DNA of 64,000 nt from Aradus depressus (lineage: Eukaryota; Arthropoda; Insecta; Hemiptera; Aradidae), in NCBI GenBank assembly GCA_963662175.1, contig OY759214.1, forward strand, positions 13,888,001-13,952,000, given 5' to 3'. Below, piece by piece: positions 1-15,077 of the stretch (its first letter is position 1; each line of letters starts with the position of its first letter). Position numbers and translations under genes: made by a program. Under the pieces are notes generated by a model. It saw only the letters and a program-made list of their open reading frames with translations, was not told the DNA's origin and searched no databases.

Positions 1-114
1 TGTCATTTATAACTCACTGTCACTGCTGCTAAGGAGGTATATTAAAATTATTTTTTTTTTTACTACTCAAATATTCTTTCTCCAAAATTAGGCATCATTA
101 TTCAAAATCATATG

Positions 115-447
115 GAGGGCTCAGTAGTATGCGTGCTTGCTTACTGAGCTCAAGATCGCGGGTTCGAAACCCAGCCGAGGCTCTTAGTTTATTTTATATG
201 GGAGGTAAAATAAACTTATTAAGCACGCCGTCCTTCGGATGCGACATTAAGCTATGGTCTCGAGCCTGTATGATGTCAGGTACCCTCTCTAGGTGGATAA
301 AAATTTAGGGTAGGCAAAATTTAGGACTCCGATAGTAGAGTCGGGCTCATGTCCACCAGAGTGACGAAAGAGCGCTTTCTCTATCGCTAGTAGGCGATAT
401 GACCTTGTAGTTAAAGCCCAGGCATGAGTCATAAAAACTAACTCTAT
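115..447 (+). mobile_element. tRNA-derived SINE, nearly full length
   Basis: A Pol III A-box-like stretch (ggCTCAGTaGTA) and a B box (GGTTCGAAACC) open the copy. They are followed by the non-tRNA body shared by all copies here: a GGGAGGTAAAATAAACTT hairpin, then CCGTCCTTCGGATG, GTCAGGTA, AGGACTCC, GTCCACCAGAGTGACGAAAG and GCGATATGACC. The tail degenerates at about 440. The head resembles a tRNA but the sequence does not fold as an intact tRNA gene. Confidence 0.8.
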
Positions 448-689
448 GATGGAAAAATATTTCTTTTTCCAGCCTCCTACAAATAGGGAGATGCATGCAC
501 AGCTTAACCTGGAGAAACGAAACGAATTTCTCTATTTGATGAAAGCCATGACGTTATAAACTTTTACTAAGACTACTAGACAAAAGATCCAAATTAATTT
601 TTAAAACAAAACGATTTATATACAACGCAGCTCTCTCCATTCAATCCTTTCAATCCAAAATCAATAAATCTTTATTATTAATCTTTCAA

Positions 690-1068
690 TCTAAAATAGC
701 CAATACTCCTTATTACGTCTGCAACGAACTCTTCACACTGACCTAACGTACCATTTGTCACCGAAGTCGGTAAATCCAAGTATAAAAAATTATTTTCCCT
801 TCTTAATTCCCACAATAATCCTCTAGTCCGTGCCCTCCATTCTGCCATACTTCCCCAACGACGGCTTAAGCGTCAATGGCCTAGAGACCTCCTTAGCAGC
901 ACAAGTGACAGTGATTAGTTACAAATGAGAGGAAATCAGTGACTAGGGAGTGTCACCACTGGGTGATTTCTCCCTTCTTGACATTTTGACATTGCCGTTA
1001 TCTCTCTATAAGCATATTTGCTTGTTGTATTTTTATACAGTTGTAAATATATTTTTAAAAAATAAATG
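690..1068 (+). mobile_element. 3' remnant of a jockey-like LINE
   Basis: From about 745 to the stop at 916-918 one frame reads as the C-terminus of a jockey-type ORF2, with the typical LPQRRLKRQWPRDLL run just before the stop. An AT-rich 3' UTR follows, with AATAAA near 1060. The upstream part of the ORF is broken in frame. It is a dead, 5'-truncated copy. Confidence 0.6.
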
Positions 1069-1710
1069 AAACCCATAATGAAACTGGATAACAAAAAATT
1101 AATTTACCTCGATTTTATGCATGGCTAGAGATATTACCACAACCTTACTTGTTTTTTCAGTGTAGACATAATAGGGATGACAATTGCCTCAAGGGAGAGA
1201 AAGAACCTTTTTTTAGGTTCCCAAGGGGTCGATAAGAGAAAAAGTTAGAAAGACCTTGTTATATAGAGCATTAAGGGTCATAAGCAGGATTTCAGAATGG
1301 GGGAGAGGTTCATGAGCACTGATACTGAATACGAAGAGAGGCGAGGCCACACAAACGGTTCTTGGACATGCTATTCCAGGGAAACATTTTGTGCAAAGAA
1401 GGATCGCTCGAGTACAGATAGTATTCTGAAAATTGTATGAACTGAGTATATTTCTGCAGTTCTGAAAAGAGGTAGATCCTAATGAGACCGCTGTCACTCA
1501 AAGTGGACACACTGGTACACCGGTACCGGACACTTTCGAGTATTGTGAAGGCCTCCAAGGTGGAGGAAAAACAGCAATTGAAGATTCTCATCAACTAAAT
1601 CTTCCCGAGCGTGTACCAGTATGTCAGCGATTTCTGACCAATAGGAAATCATAGATATTCTAGAAAAGTAAATTCCTATAAATTAAGAATTTTCTTAGTT
1701 TATTACTTAT
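1069..1710. other. Non-coding stretch, nothing recognised
   Basis: Only short minus-strand ORFs of no recognisable family are present, and I see no repeat boundary. It is probably liprin-alpha intron. Confidence 0.4.
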
Positions 1711-1993
1711 TGACATGCCCGGGATTTAACTACGTTGCTATATCGCCTACTACCCGAGCCCTACTCTTCTAAATTTTGCCTGCCCTAAATATTCATTCAC
1801 TTAAGAGGGGTCCTTACGAGTACCTGACATCGTACAGGCTCGAGACCATCGCTTAACGCCCATCCGAAAAACGTCTTGATCAAATTTTTCATTTTCCAGA
1901 TAAAAAACCTAAGGGCCTCGGTTGGGTTTTAAACCCGTGATTTTGAGCTCAGTAAGCAAGCACGCTATCTCTGAGCTACCGGTGCCCTCTCTT
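1711..1993 (-). mobile_element. tRNA-derived SINE, reverse copy
   Basis: The reverse complement carries the SINE head (GCTACCGGTGCCCTCTC on the plus strand), a diverged B box and the CATCGTACAGGCTCGAGACC body motif. It is older and more mutated than the copy at 46.8 kb. Confidence 0.75.
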
Positions 1994-2248
1994 ACGGTAT
2001 GCTGCGGACAAACGACAAATTTTTTTTAATTGAAACTTCTTTAGCGAGATTAGTGAATCGGGATTACCTCGACATAAAAAATCAAACATGAAACGCTAAG
2101 GAGAGGTGATGAATAGCGCTTGCGTACGTGTCGATTCATCAGTTGTGTGCTACGTGTGTTTGTATACGGTTGACGAGTTAAAATAATACGTTTTATTATT
2201 AATTAAATAAGTTTAGTTTTATTCTGAGTTGTTGTTAAATAGTTAAAA

Positions 2249-2311
2249 ATGCCAAAAACCAATTCCGTGCAAGACAACAGCAAATACAGCAACAAGAAAG
2301 TCAATATAAAG
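2249..2311 (+). other. Possible orphan 5' exon (21 codons)
   Basis: An ATG begins 21 lysine- and asparagine-rich codons ending AAG|GTAATT, a plausible splice donor, just before the LINE insertion. No matching acceptor was found. A downstream fragment at 6801-6872 is basic and of similar character but does not join in phase. This is speculative: it may be the start of an older element into which the LINE inserted. Confidence 0.2.
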
Positions 2312-2459
2312 GTAATTTTTAATAATTACGGTTTGACTTAGAACTGTTAACCTTGTTAAAAACTTGTTGTTTGTATTATTGTAAATATTATAGATAATAG
2401 GTCGAACTTTAAATAAATACCGAGGAAAACCTACTCAGTGTTCATCACTGTCACGGAGG

Positions 2460-3747
2460 ATGACAACCTCGAACACTCAGATCAACAAAAATCAGTCATG
2501 GGCTGACCAAGCTTCCAGTGCAGAGGAAGACAGGACTCAAGGGTCAAGAAACAAGAAACTGTGTGCTAGCAATGTCGCTGAAACCTCAGGATCAACCATG
2601 CAGATCGACCCTCAGTCACACGTAAGTCGAAATATTTACAAAATAACATTAGCCCCCACTGAAGTTTTCAACAAGTTTCAACCCCTGCAAAATTTAGAAA
2701 ATGAAGAAAAATCTAACAGTCAGTCACCGATAAAAATCAAAATTCCCCCTATCTTTTTGTGCGAGGCCAACGATATTCGTAAAATTATCGAAGATATCAA
2801 GTCCAAAGTTTCCTCAAAATTTGAAATAAAACAATTGAAAGACAAAATCAAAATTAATTTATCAACTAGCTCCGATTTCCGAAATCTCACTACTTATTAC
2901 GATGAGATCAAAATTCAATATTACACATTTTTGAACCCGGAAGATAAAAAATTATCAGTAATTATTAAAGGGGTCCCCTATGTTTTATCGGATTCAGAGA
3001 TTCAAGAGGAGCTATCTCCGCAATATCCCATCCTAAAGGTGACGAGGCTGCTGAACAGGGAGCGGCTACCCAGTCCCCTGGTGGCGGTAGATCTGGAGGA
3101 CAGCGAGGCAGGAAGGGCCATCTTCGGCCTCACCCACCTCTACTACACCATCGTCAGGGTGGAGCCACGCAAAAAGTCTAGGCTAATACCGCAATGCACT
3201 AATTGTCAGCAATTTGCGCATACGAAAAATTTTTGTCATTTGGATCCTAAGTGTGTGCGTTGCGGGGAAAATCATCAATATAAAGATTGTCCGCTGCGCT
3301 TACAAGACGGCCAAAATACAACCGCCCCCAAAGCTCGTTGCGCAAACTGCCAAGGTGACCATCCTGCCAGTTATCGAGGCTGTCCTGTTCACAAAGAAAT
3401 CCTGAGCAACCGGAAGCGGAATATACATGGTGTTCCAATAATTAAGAACATTCCGCCTTCAAGTAAACCTACAAACCTTTCATCGACATCCCATTTCCCC
3501 CCTCTACCAGATCAACCAGAGAACCATCCCAACTCTTCAACCCCTCAACATCCTGCGAATCGTCCATCGGCTTGGAACAAACTCTTTCATCCACCCACTG
3601 CCAACCGAAACTCTACTGAAACCTTTGAAGAACCGTTCTCATTGCACAGTGTTCTCAACCAAATATTTGTCAAAATTATCAACCCATTAATTCCCAAAAT
3701 TCAAAACTTTTTATCTTCGTTAATAGAAAAATTATTTTCGGCCAACA

Positions 3748-3761
<14 letters not shown>
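2460..3761 (+). CDS. LINE ORF1, gag-like nucleic-acid-binding protein
   Basis: The 433-residue protein is expected to coat the LINE RNA and act as chaperone during target-primed reverse transcription. Residues 1-90 are polar and probably disordered. A central domain with motifs like the PRE_C2HC region of jockey gags covers about 155-240 (LSVIIKGVPYVL, VEPRKKSRLIPQC). A cluster of CCHC knuckles starts at residue 246 (CTNC, then CVRCG, then RCANCQGDHPASYRGC). The C-terminal 120 residues are proline-, asparagine- and serine-rich. The stop overlaps the ORF2 start by 14 bases in a different frame, implying coupled or leaky translation of ORF2. No internal stop or frameshift is seen. Confidence 0.85.
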
Positions 3762-6650
<2,889 letters not shown>

Positions 6651-6660
<10 letters not shown>

Positions 6661-7662
6661 TTTTAAATTATTAAAATTAATTAAAATTATTGATTTCTTA
6701 TTGATTAAAATTTCTCTATTAAAAATCAATTTAATTCAATTTACACACGTAAACTTGAAGGAACAAGGAGGTATTAAGGCCGGGTTCTAGGCGACCTAGG
6801 GAGACAAAAAAAACGGCAAAAACAACAGCTGATCGTTATCGAGAATATCGACAACGTATTAAAGAAAATTAATGGTTATAATGATAATCAAATTTAAAAA
6901 AAAATTATATATATATTTATTAATTTGATATTTTATTCGCATGGTTAACGAAGACGAAAGATGTTTCACTTCAATCGTGCGCTCATGTGGGTGAGACTTT
7001 TTTTCATTAATAATTCTGTGAATATTTTGATTTGATCTAGTGTAAATCATTCACGAATCGCCAAAACCCCACCCCTTCCATACAGCCCTGAGAGCATAAA
7101 AAGTAAATCAGGAGGGTGTTGTCCACCATAATAGAGTAAGTATCATTTGACAATGTCGTCACGATCATCTTAAGTTTCACACAGTGCACTCGCCCGCTAA
7201 CTGCAACCTGATAGCTCATGTATATTGAATTACACATTTGGTACAACTCTAAGACCAACAATAGACTAAACACGATGATCATATGATGATGACGTTAAAA
7301 ATTGCGTTTCCGAATTTGAGCAAAATCATTAAATTGAGTTCAGAGGAAGAGCGAAAACTTAGTTCATTCACTCGCTCTGCAGATATACATTGCTGGTGAT
7401 TTACTGTAAATTTTTTCCACCAGGCTCTGCTACATTCGTTATTCAAACTGTTATTGAAAATAATAATAATAATAATAATTTAGAGGTACAGTTAAAATGA
7501 GTCACTAAGGAGTTCTTCATTAACATTCTGTGATCATTGATTTTGACCTTTTGACCTTCTAAGAGCAAAATGTATTCAAATAAACCAAAAACAACTGCAT
7601 TACCTATCATTTTGATCCATTACACTCCACTACACGGTGACGGATAGCCGAGAGTGCCGGAT
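6651..7662. other. AT-rich sequence with a short basic peptide remnant
   Basis: Codons at 6801-6872 read ETKKTAKTTADRYREYRQ and a few more residues, then stop. This resembles the basic AERQREYRxR segment found at the start of some insect transposon proteins. The rest is AT-rich, with a short TAA microsatellite near 7460. Nothing else is recognised. Confidence 0.3.
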
Positions 7663-7677
7663 ATTCGAAGCTCTACT

Positions 7678-8610
7678 TTTTTTTTTTTTTTTTTTTTGGT
7701 TTGCCGACCTCCGGTGGAGGCCACGACACCATCGCCGAATCGTCGGGGAAAAAGGGAGGCCTAACAAATTTATTTACAAAATTAAAACACTAAAGTACAT
7801 AATTAAAAATGCAGAACATATGATGCTGTGGTAGGCTAGGAGCGACCGCTGCCGACCATCTGAGACGATCAGCGGTCACTCCCAGCCCACCTTAACTTCT
7901 TGGCGGGCCGAGAGAGCTCGGGATAAATGTAGGGCGATCGCTAATTGTGGTTCGTTAGGACGCCGGGGACGACTGCAGGCCTCCCCGGCGCAGGGTCAAA
8001 ATGCTTGCTTCTTTCTCCGCCAGGAGGCGACAAATCGGCTGAACATTGGGTAGCCGGTTTCCGTCATCAGCTGCCGCAGGTCGAGTCCCAGATACGATCC
8101 TGTCCCGCGTATCAACTCCACCCTAGGCCCGTCGTACAGCGGACATTCGAGGACCACGTGCTCCGCAGTCTCGACCCCGCCGCACGAGCAGTTCGTGTTG
8201 TTCTTCCTCTTAAAGAAGAACAGCTTGGAGTTGAAATCTCCGTGACCTGATAGTATCTGGGACATCCAATGGTCAGGCAGTATCCAAGTAGAGTCCAGAC
8301 GTACCCGGATTTCCGGCAAATATGCGTAGGTCGTCTGATGATCGTGACCACCGCTGTTGCCATTTCTCCACTATCCATTCCTGGACTATGTCCCTGCAAC
8401 GCTCCGGTCTGGACTGTCCGCGCATCTCTTCCTCCAGGGCTAGACGTAAAGGCTCATCTATATCTGCTCCTAAGGGCAAATTGCGTCTACAATAGTACGA
8501 GGCGACAGCCCCGTCCAAGACTAAGTCTATGTATATCCAGCACCTGTAGCGCAGCCGTAGAGACAGTACGATAGGCCTTTGTAACCCTTAAAAGGGCTGC
8601 TCTCTGGGCA
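7678..8610 (-). mobile_element. 5'-truncated R1-clade LINE
   Basis: It is bounded by the direct repeat ATTCGAAGCTCTACT at 7663-7677 and 8611-8625. Its poly(A) appears as T's at 7678-7697. In three frames the minus strand gives successive parts of an R1-type ORF2 C-terminus: AQRAALLRVTKAYRTVST, then PLRLALEEEMRGQSRPERC, then a C-x-C-x8-H-x4-C zinc motif (CSCGGVETAEHVVLECPLY). At least two frameshifts make it inactive. The tail contains a hairpin-rich 3' UTR (7830-7920). Confidence 0.85.
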
Positions 8611-8910
8611 ATTCGAAGCTCTACTGTAGGTTATTAGGAAAACTGATACACATTGGAGGTAGCGGCTGAATTAATATGAACCTCATGTAAACCAATGTAA
8701 GAGCTTTACACAACCGCTATTTTACAATAATATTTAAAAAAATTTAATTAATCGTTAAATATAACTTTACCTTATTTTCACTTCATTGATCATTTCTTAA
8801 AAAAAGACTCACCTGCAACAGAAATTGAAAGCATATTAGTACCTACAATATATCCATATTAATATATAACTTGCAAATATGTAGAGTGTGTGTGTCTTTC
8901 CACATCCTCC

Positions 8911-8976
8911 ATATATCGATAGTTTATGACTATCATTAGGACTATCGATAGTACAAGTGACTATCGATAGTAATTT
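8911..8976. repeat. Cluster of TATCGATA palindromes
   Basis: Three ATCGATAG-type palindromes lie in 60 bases (ATATCGATAG, ACTATCGATAG, CTATCGATAGT). A related cluster lies at 9980-10035, ending CCCATCCCTAG, whose reverse complement resembles hAT termini. They may be subterminal repeats of a decayed hAT element. The core is also the DREF site of Drosophila, but no gene start is near. Confidence 0.4.
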
Positions 8977-9395
8977 TCCTTCATTACAGGGGTTATGTTT
9001 TGAATAAAAATAATTAAATAAAAAAGAAGAAGTTCATCGAAATGTTCATATATATTTTTAAAAACGTTGCGTATCTTTTCAACCCATGTTAATGAACTTT
9101 GATGGGAAACAGATTGTTTTCCTAGAAATATTTGAATATTTTGAATGAAGGCTTGCCACTTGTGAACACAAAACCAATCCAATTCCTAGTATGGTGGGCT
9201 AAACCGATGCAATTTAAGGGATCACCTCTTGAGACGCCACCAAGAAACTTATAAACCGGCACCCAAGACCAAACAACCCACTGCAGAAGCTGGATCACTA
9301 CCTAAGTGTTCCATAAAGTTTTACAAAAGTATTTTTCGTGAATTGGGAATTAATTTTTTGATATTGTTTTATAAAATTTGTTGATTGAAATAAAA

Positions 9396-9655
9396 ATTGA
9401 GTGGTTGACGCGAAAAAGGTTCTAAGCGCCACTTTAGTCGAAAATGAGATTTCTGTGGAATAAGGTTCTATAGGCCTCTAGGGACTGTGTAGGGAAGTTT
9501 TTTTTGCCGTTACAGCAGCAGTTGGTAGTATTGAGCCCACGTCAGCGTTGAGCCTCATGGAAGAAGGTTCTAACAGCCACCAGTAGATCTCAACATGGCA
9601 GCGGAAGGAAGTGTTATTTTGGCGTTTAGAACCTTTTTCGCGACAACCACTCAAT
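9396..9655. mobile_element. MITE with about 35-bp inverted termini
   Basis: The left end ATTGAGTGGTTGACGCG continues through AAAAAGGTTCTAAGCGCC, and the right end is its near-perfect inverse (GGCGTTTAGAACC, then GCGACAACCACTCAAT). The 260-bp interior is non-coding. A clear target duplication was not resolved. Confidence 0.7.
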
Positions 9656-10047
9656 TGTTGAATCTAATGCCATTGTACCTACTTTATTGTTTTTTTGATT
9701 ATCTACAATAAGTGTTTTAACTTTAATTAATGTGTTGAAATTCTTGCCAAATGTTATACTTAATGCGATTATTTTAGAAAGAAAATGCTATTTCCATAAA
9801 ATGAAAGTTCGATTTGAAAGAACAATTACTTATTCGATTGATAGTTTTATTCCCCTTTCTACCTCCATAACATAGAATAATTTAAATTAGGTAGATGTAC
9901 ATGAAAAAATAAAAATAAAATAATAATATTATAATAAAATATTGGAATTGGAAAATATTCTATATGAAAAGCGTCAACTCACTGAATTATCGATACTATC
10001 GTATCGGACAATCGATATTAGCCAACTATCGACTATCACCCATCCCT

Positions 10048-10540
10048 AGTATGGGCCATGGCAAGTATAGGGAAAGTTATGTAATCGGTCAGAAACTTCA
10101 AATTGAGTTTTCACCGGAATTTAATGATGATTGCCTACACGATAACTCGATAGAATGAATGGATATATGTATATATCGAAAAGAAATTTTGTGTGTATCC
10201 AACATCCCATAAGGACAACACCAATTTTAGTCAAATCGGCCAAAAGGTAAGGGGGGGATTGGGGGAAGGTTAATACAAAAACTCTAATAACTGCCGATGT
10301 AATGAATGCATTGACACGAAATTTCGTTTGTACATTTAAAACCCCATAAATACGAAAAATAATAATTTTCCGCGAAATCGGCAGATAGATCGGGGGGATA
10401 AATCAATAATCCTAATAACACCCAATGGAATGAATGTATCGACACGAAATTTACTAAGAGGATTAAAAAGAAAATCCAATGTTTCATAAATGTTTCTAAG
10501 TGAAAGTCATTATTACTCAATGTGAGTGAAAGTAAAATGT
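10048..10540 (+). repeat. Periodic repeat family, plus orientation
   Basis: An array of diverged modules of roughly 120 bp. Each contains a version of CTGCCGATGTAATGAATG, ACACGAAATTT, CCCCATAAGGACA, TTTTCAGCGAATCGGCC and a G-rich GGGGGGATTGGGGGAAGG. The opening GTATAGGGAAAGTTATGTAA recurs in other copies. There is no ORF. Confidence 0.6.
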
Positions 10541-10618
10541 AGCCAAATTAGAAATGCCATAACCGCAACGTTACAAATCTCAAGTTGTATAAAGAGAAGA
10601 ACAAAGGCAACAGACGGA

Positions 10619-10640
10619 GGGGGGGGGGGGGGGGGGGGGG
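10619..10640 (+). repeat. Poly(G) tract
   Basis: About 22 uninterrupted G's lie beside the periodic repeat copy. Similar tracts, as G or C, lie near 11087-11111, 12315-12335, 15735-15752, 16180-16209 and 34427-34444. Confidence 0.8.
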
Positions 10641-10675
10641 AAGAGGAATGTTGCGTTCTTGTTTGTTTGTTTTTG

Positions 10676-10905
10676 TGACATGACCGGGCTTTAACTAAGG
10701 GGTCATATCGGCTACTACCAGAGCGCTCTGGTGGACATGAACTTCACTCTAGTAGGTCCTAAATTTTCCTTCCTCAAGTGTAAAGGATCTTATCTAGGGT
10801 AAGGGTCCGAAGGATGACGTGCTCATGGATTTTTTTCACATTTCAGGTAAAAATAAAAACGTAAGGGTCTCGACTAGTTTCGAACCCGCGTTCTTGAGCA
10901 CATAA
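10676..10905 (-). mobile_element. tRNA-derived SINE, reverse copy
   Basis: It carries the inverse body (CATGACCGGGCTTTAACTAA, CTACCAGAGCGCTCTGGTGG, GTCCGAAGGATGACGTGCTC) and inverse B box (GGTTTCGAACC-like). Part of the centre is deleted. Confidence 0.75.
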
Positions 10906-10911
10906 CGAATT

Positions 10912-11336
10912 AATCAACAAACTTTTTGCTCCCCTTTCCAAAACCAGTTGACCGTTTGCGCTAATATTCAATAGTTGACTTATATAGTTGATTTAAGAGC
11001 TCCTAAATCAGCACACTAAAATTTGTCTCGATGAATTCATTACATTGGCAGTTATTAGGATTTTTGAACAGAGCCCCTTCCCTGTACCCCCCCCCCCCCC
11101 CCCCCCCCCCCTTCTTCTATCACAAAATTTTGACATGTTATGTCCTCATTGGTTTTTGAATTCACATATGAAATTTTGTCGATAAATTCATTCTAACGGG
11201 AGTTCACAGACAGTTATACAATTGTTTTTCATATTTGGAATCTGTAGGTCGGAAAATATAAAATTGCATTGCAAACCCCTCATCGATTTTTTGAGCGATT
11301 AGATAATTTCCTCTACACTTGGTATAGTTGGGAAAT
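10912..11336 (-). repeat. Periodic repeat family, reverse copy
   Basis: It shows inverse modules (GAATTCATTACATTGGCAGT, TTATTAGGATTTTTGAACAG), a poly(C) of about 25 at the G-rich position of the module, and the inverse terminal motif ACTTGGTATAGTTGGG. Confidence 0.55.
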
Positions 11337-11724
11337 AAGACTTGTCCTTCAAAGAAAATTATCAATGCTCCATTCTATGGTTGAGAAAGCCATTCTGACA
11401 ATGTTCTATGTTATTTTCTCTTAAACAATGTGAAAACTTTCATTACATCATAGAAATAACATAGAAAAACTTGCTATTGTTCAAAAAATTACTGGCCTGC
11501 TAATGATCACAAAAATAATAAACATTTTTTTTTTTACTATAGGTACCTTTGGAAAACCCCAACAGGCTCACTCAATATGGATTTTATTCTGAAATGTTTG
11601 CACACAAACTTAGTCAAACTTGACAGGAATACAATCGATTCACTAGATAAACTTCCGACAACTGATAGGAAATTGACATTTCCAAGAGTTCTATACTTTC
11701 AATCGATTTTTTTCAATATCAAAG

Positions 11725-12640
11725 TCATCGGTGACTCACCGGCAATGTACTTCCCCAGCACGAATAAATCAATTAAGTCTCTCTCGTATTAAATTTTGAG
11801 TCAGTCTCCTCTAATTCTCCCATTTCTTCCCTTCGGTCCATTTGACTGAATAATAAGGCGTGTATCCTTATAGGGGTCAGATGTGATTCTATGTCAGGAA
11901 TTATCGTATTCACGGATGCACAGACACCACATACGCAGAGAGACCAGAATTTTTTTTTTATTTTAGAATCAGAAGATCGGAAAAAATTAAATTTTATTTT
12001 TATTATTATCATTTTGTATATATTTTATCATTAAAGATTTTCTTTATTATTATTTATTTTTATGAATTTTCCCCACTATTATCATAATATAATAATACTC
12101 GTACAAGTAGAAAATGAGGTGCGAACAAGACTAGTCACTACTAATTAGATAGGTGTTCATAATAATGTTTATTAATTATATGGTTTCCGGAAGTTTATCT
12201 TCAATTATCCGCTTTCTTGTGCCAACTCTAATACTCTGCAGTTTGTCCCCTCCAAGGAAGTATCCTAAATTTTGAGTCGATACATCGGCAGTTATTAGGA
12301 TTTTTGATTTGAGCCCCCCCCCCCCCCCCCCCCCCTCAGACCTCCCCCCTTCTTTTCGGATGATTTCGCTGCAAATCAATAGGTGTCATCATTCTGGGGA
12401 TTTGAATTTAAGTATAAAATGTCTCTGTCAATAAATTCATTATACCACAGTTATTTACAGGATTAAATTCATTCTATCGAAAGTTATCCTCCCAGGCACA
12501 CACATACACACAGAGAAAGGCAGAAGATTTTTTTGGTTTTTTGGAATCAGGGGGTCGAAAACATGTAATTCTAGTAAAAACTCAACATCGAACTTCTGGC
12601 TGATTACATAACTTTCCCATACTTCGTATAGCTCAGGAAG
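11725..12640 (-). repeat. Periodic repeat family, long reverse copy
   Basis: It begins with the inverse end motif TCACCGGCAATGTACTTCCC and ends with ATACTTCGTATAGCTC. Between are several diverged modules with a poly(C) at 12.3 kb. AT-rich sequence (about 12.0-12.18 kb) interrupts it. Confidence 0.5.
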
Positions 12641-12779
12641 TAAAGATTAATTAAAAAAAAAAAAAAAATTATAATAAATAATTATGGTAGAATAATTCTA
12701 TGGTGGAATTAATTCTAATGGTAGAATAATAATGGTAGTATAATTATTATACTAAACCCTATATACTTATTTTAGTTTC

Positions 12780-13365
12780 CCAGAATTAAGTCGATCCCCG
12801 GAATTCAAAAATGAAAAATACGTTAATATAATTCCTAAGCTTTTTATACATTTCTATGAAAAAGGGAAATCCTATACCTCCACACAAAGAATTATCCCAA
12901 TTAAGCCATGATATGATAAATTCTCAGAAACCAGAAAGTTTTACATCACATTATGCAGACTGAGATTTAATCACAATTACTTCCCTCATCACCTGGCACG
13001 TATTGGAATCCAGATGGAATCTATATGTCCTTGTGATTCGGAATCAGTAGCGGATTCCAACCACATCATCTTGGCGAGCAACAAATACACTAGTGGTAGG
13101 AATCAACTGTGGAGAGCAATAACACAGACTGACTGCCCACTACCGGCTAACTTACAAACAATACTGTCACATAACGAACACGACTAATATATTATACTTG
13201 GAATTAAGACAAACAACATTACTCTGTGAACACACATACAAGAACACATACTACTGACTTATAAGACACACTGATTATAACATATTGCTTAATAAGACCA
13301 ATGTGCACGTTCGATAAGGCCAAAAGAAAAAAAAAAAGAAAAAGAAAAAAGAAAAAAAAAATTAG
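12780..13365 (+). mobile_element. 3' end of an I-like LINE
   Basis: One frame reads through a LINE C-terminal pattern (CRLRFNHNYFPHHLARIG, then CPCDSESVADSNHIIL) and stops at 13185-13187. A 3' UTR and an A-rich AAAAAAGAAAAAG tail follow. The clade is inferred from the HHLARIG..CPCD..H pattern. It is 5'-truncated. Confidence 0.6.
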
Positions 13366-13374
13366 TTTGAAATA

Positions 13375-13545
13375 TTTTTGATACATTTCGCTCTATCCTT
13401 TAACCCTCCTAATTAGCCAGATTTGGCTGAAAGTAAGGCAGGAAGTATTCTACTTATGTCTTTTTGAATCCGCTTATGAAATTTCGTATCAAAATGTTAA
13501 TTTCATTGATAGTTTAATGTTTTAAAGTTAAGCCCCTCCATATGT
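13375..13545 (-). repeat. Periodic repeat fragment
   Basis: One diverged inverse module (GAAATTTCGTATCAAAATG, GAGCC-like and CCTAATTAGCCAGATTTGGC) lies directly after the LINE tail. Confidence 0.35.
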
Positions 13546-13586
13546 GGTTAGAACTAGAGATCCACACATACCGTAAAATTATATTA

Positions 13587-14112
13587 TACTAGCAGTAATA
13601 CCCGGCGTTGCCCGGGGAACTTTGACTTTTCTCCCAATATCTTCTATAAGGCTATTCAGTTCCTCGACAGTACATTCATGATGTTATAATTTTCAATTAT
13701 TCATACGGAATAAGGCTTATAGTCCTTCAACTGTAGTAACGCTAGCTTTGGAGCTAAAACTAATTTATTCAAAAAGATTTCTCATTAATCGTTGCAATGG
13801 TTTTCGAGTTACAAAGATTGCGTGAGTGGATGCTGGGATGGACCAGGGTTGATTAAAAAATAGACCTTAACCTTCCGGTAGATAAAACTCATCTATTCAA
13901 AAAGATTCCTCATTAATCATTGCAGTGGTTTTTGAGTTACAAAGATTGCGTGGGTGGATGCTGGGATGGACCAGATATTGAGGTACTAATACGCCTATAA
14001 CCTTCCACAGACGATGACGAACAAATTTAAAAAAAAGTTAATCAAATGCATCAAGCCGTTCGTGAGTTATAGCGGTACAACGCACAGACATTTTCAGCTT
14101 TATATATATGAT
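13587..14112 (+). repeat. Dispersed repeat beginning ACTAGCAGTAATACCCGGCG
   Basis: The opening ACCCGGCGTTGCCCGGG and the closing AGACATTTTCAGCTTTATATA match a repeat layout widespread in arthropod genomes. The interior repeats the sentence ATTCAAAAAGATT-CTCATTAAT-GTTACAAAGATTGCGTG twice (13.78 and 13.90 kb). The class is unknown to me and it is non-coding. Confidence 0.45.
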
Positions 14113-14224
14113 ATTAGTCAGTATTTATTCTATGTGAGTTGACAAAACACATACATTCAAAAAAATACATAAACGTCTCTAGAGGTTGGAAAACGTGATA
14201 AACAGATGAAAACTCAAACTGGTT

Positions 14225-14480
14225 ATAACTGGGGATAACTCCCGACAGAATGAATACATTGGCATTTAAAGACAACCACCCTTATGGTAATTCAAGCAAA
14301 AGGAAGGGGGTGCTTAGAAGTAGAGAAGGCTAAACTCAAAGACATAAACTCGACAAGAACTGTTTGATGACAGTTGAGAAATCCCATAGAAACCTATTGA
14401 TTTTTCAGACAAATTGATAGAAAAGGGAGAGCGAAACCTATTTAATGACCAGTTAATTAATCGAAGGGGATTAAGAAGAA
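14225..14480 (+). repeat. Periodic repeat fragment
   Basis: It contains ATAACTCCCGACAGAATGAA and AGGAAGGGGGTGCTTAG, both module landmarks of the periodic family, strongly diverged. Confidence 0.35.
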
Positions 14481-14559
14481 TCCTTCTTTAATCTGCAACT
14501 GCAGCACTTCCATATTTCAAATAAATATACACCTTTTGAATCAAACCAGGTCAAGATAA

Positions 14560-15025
14560 AGAAGACCTGCCTCGAACCGTCAAACGAAAAATGGAACATT
14601 TATTTATACTTTTGGCAACGACAGTACAGCCAACGATGAAAATATTTCACCAATATATGTACTCCTTAATTCTCTGTCGTAAAGTGGTTCGTGAGAGGCA
14701 GTATAATTCATAAAAAGCTGGACATAGCTCCCATGGACACCGTCCTGCGATCTCTGACTGAGACGTTCCTCCAGAACCTGCCCCTCAGCCCTGGAGCTGG
14801 CCACTTCAATATTGGACAGCCCACCGCACATCGCCGACTGCGACCCAGACTCCCACAGCACATTTTAGATTAGATTTTAGTTTTATTTATCATTATTACA
14901 TATTATTATTTTTTTTTAAATTTATTTATTTTTTATATTTTTTTAAATTTATTTATTATTATTTTAATTTTTTTTTGTCATTTTTGTGAAAGGCACTAGA
15001 ATGCCGGCCAAAATAAATTACTTTC
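14560..15025 (+). mobile_element. 3' remnant of a jockey-like LINE
   Basis: Codons from 14691 to the stop at 14871-14873 give an ORF2 C-terminus ending RRLRPRLPQHILD, which aligns with RRLKPRLYQHTL of the 2.3-6.6 kb LINE. A T-rich 3' UTR and AATAAA (about 15012) follow. No poly(T) or poly(A) tail is preserved. Confidence 0.65.
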
Positions 15026-15077
15026 TTCTATGTTTTTGTCTACCGTAAAATATGTCACTACCGTAAGCAGTAATTTT

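Noticed and set aside
1213..1594. Overlapping 94-codon minus-strand ORFs
   Set aside because: No similarity that I recognise, they overlap in two frames, and there is no splice or promoter context.
8953..8970. TATCGATA palindromes as DREF promoter sites
   Set aside because: No gene start is near, and the cluster looks like subterminal repeats of a decayed transposon.
14225..14470. Further hammerhead-like cores in the periodic repeats
   Set aside because: CUGA-like and GAAA words occur, but no stem II or palindromic stem III is in the right place.
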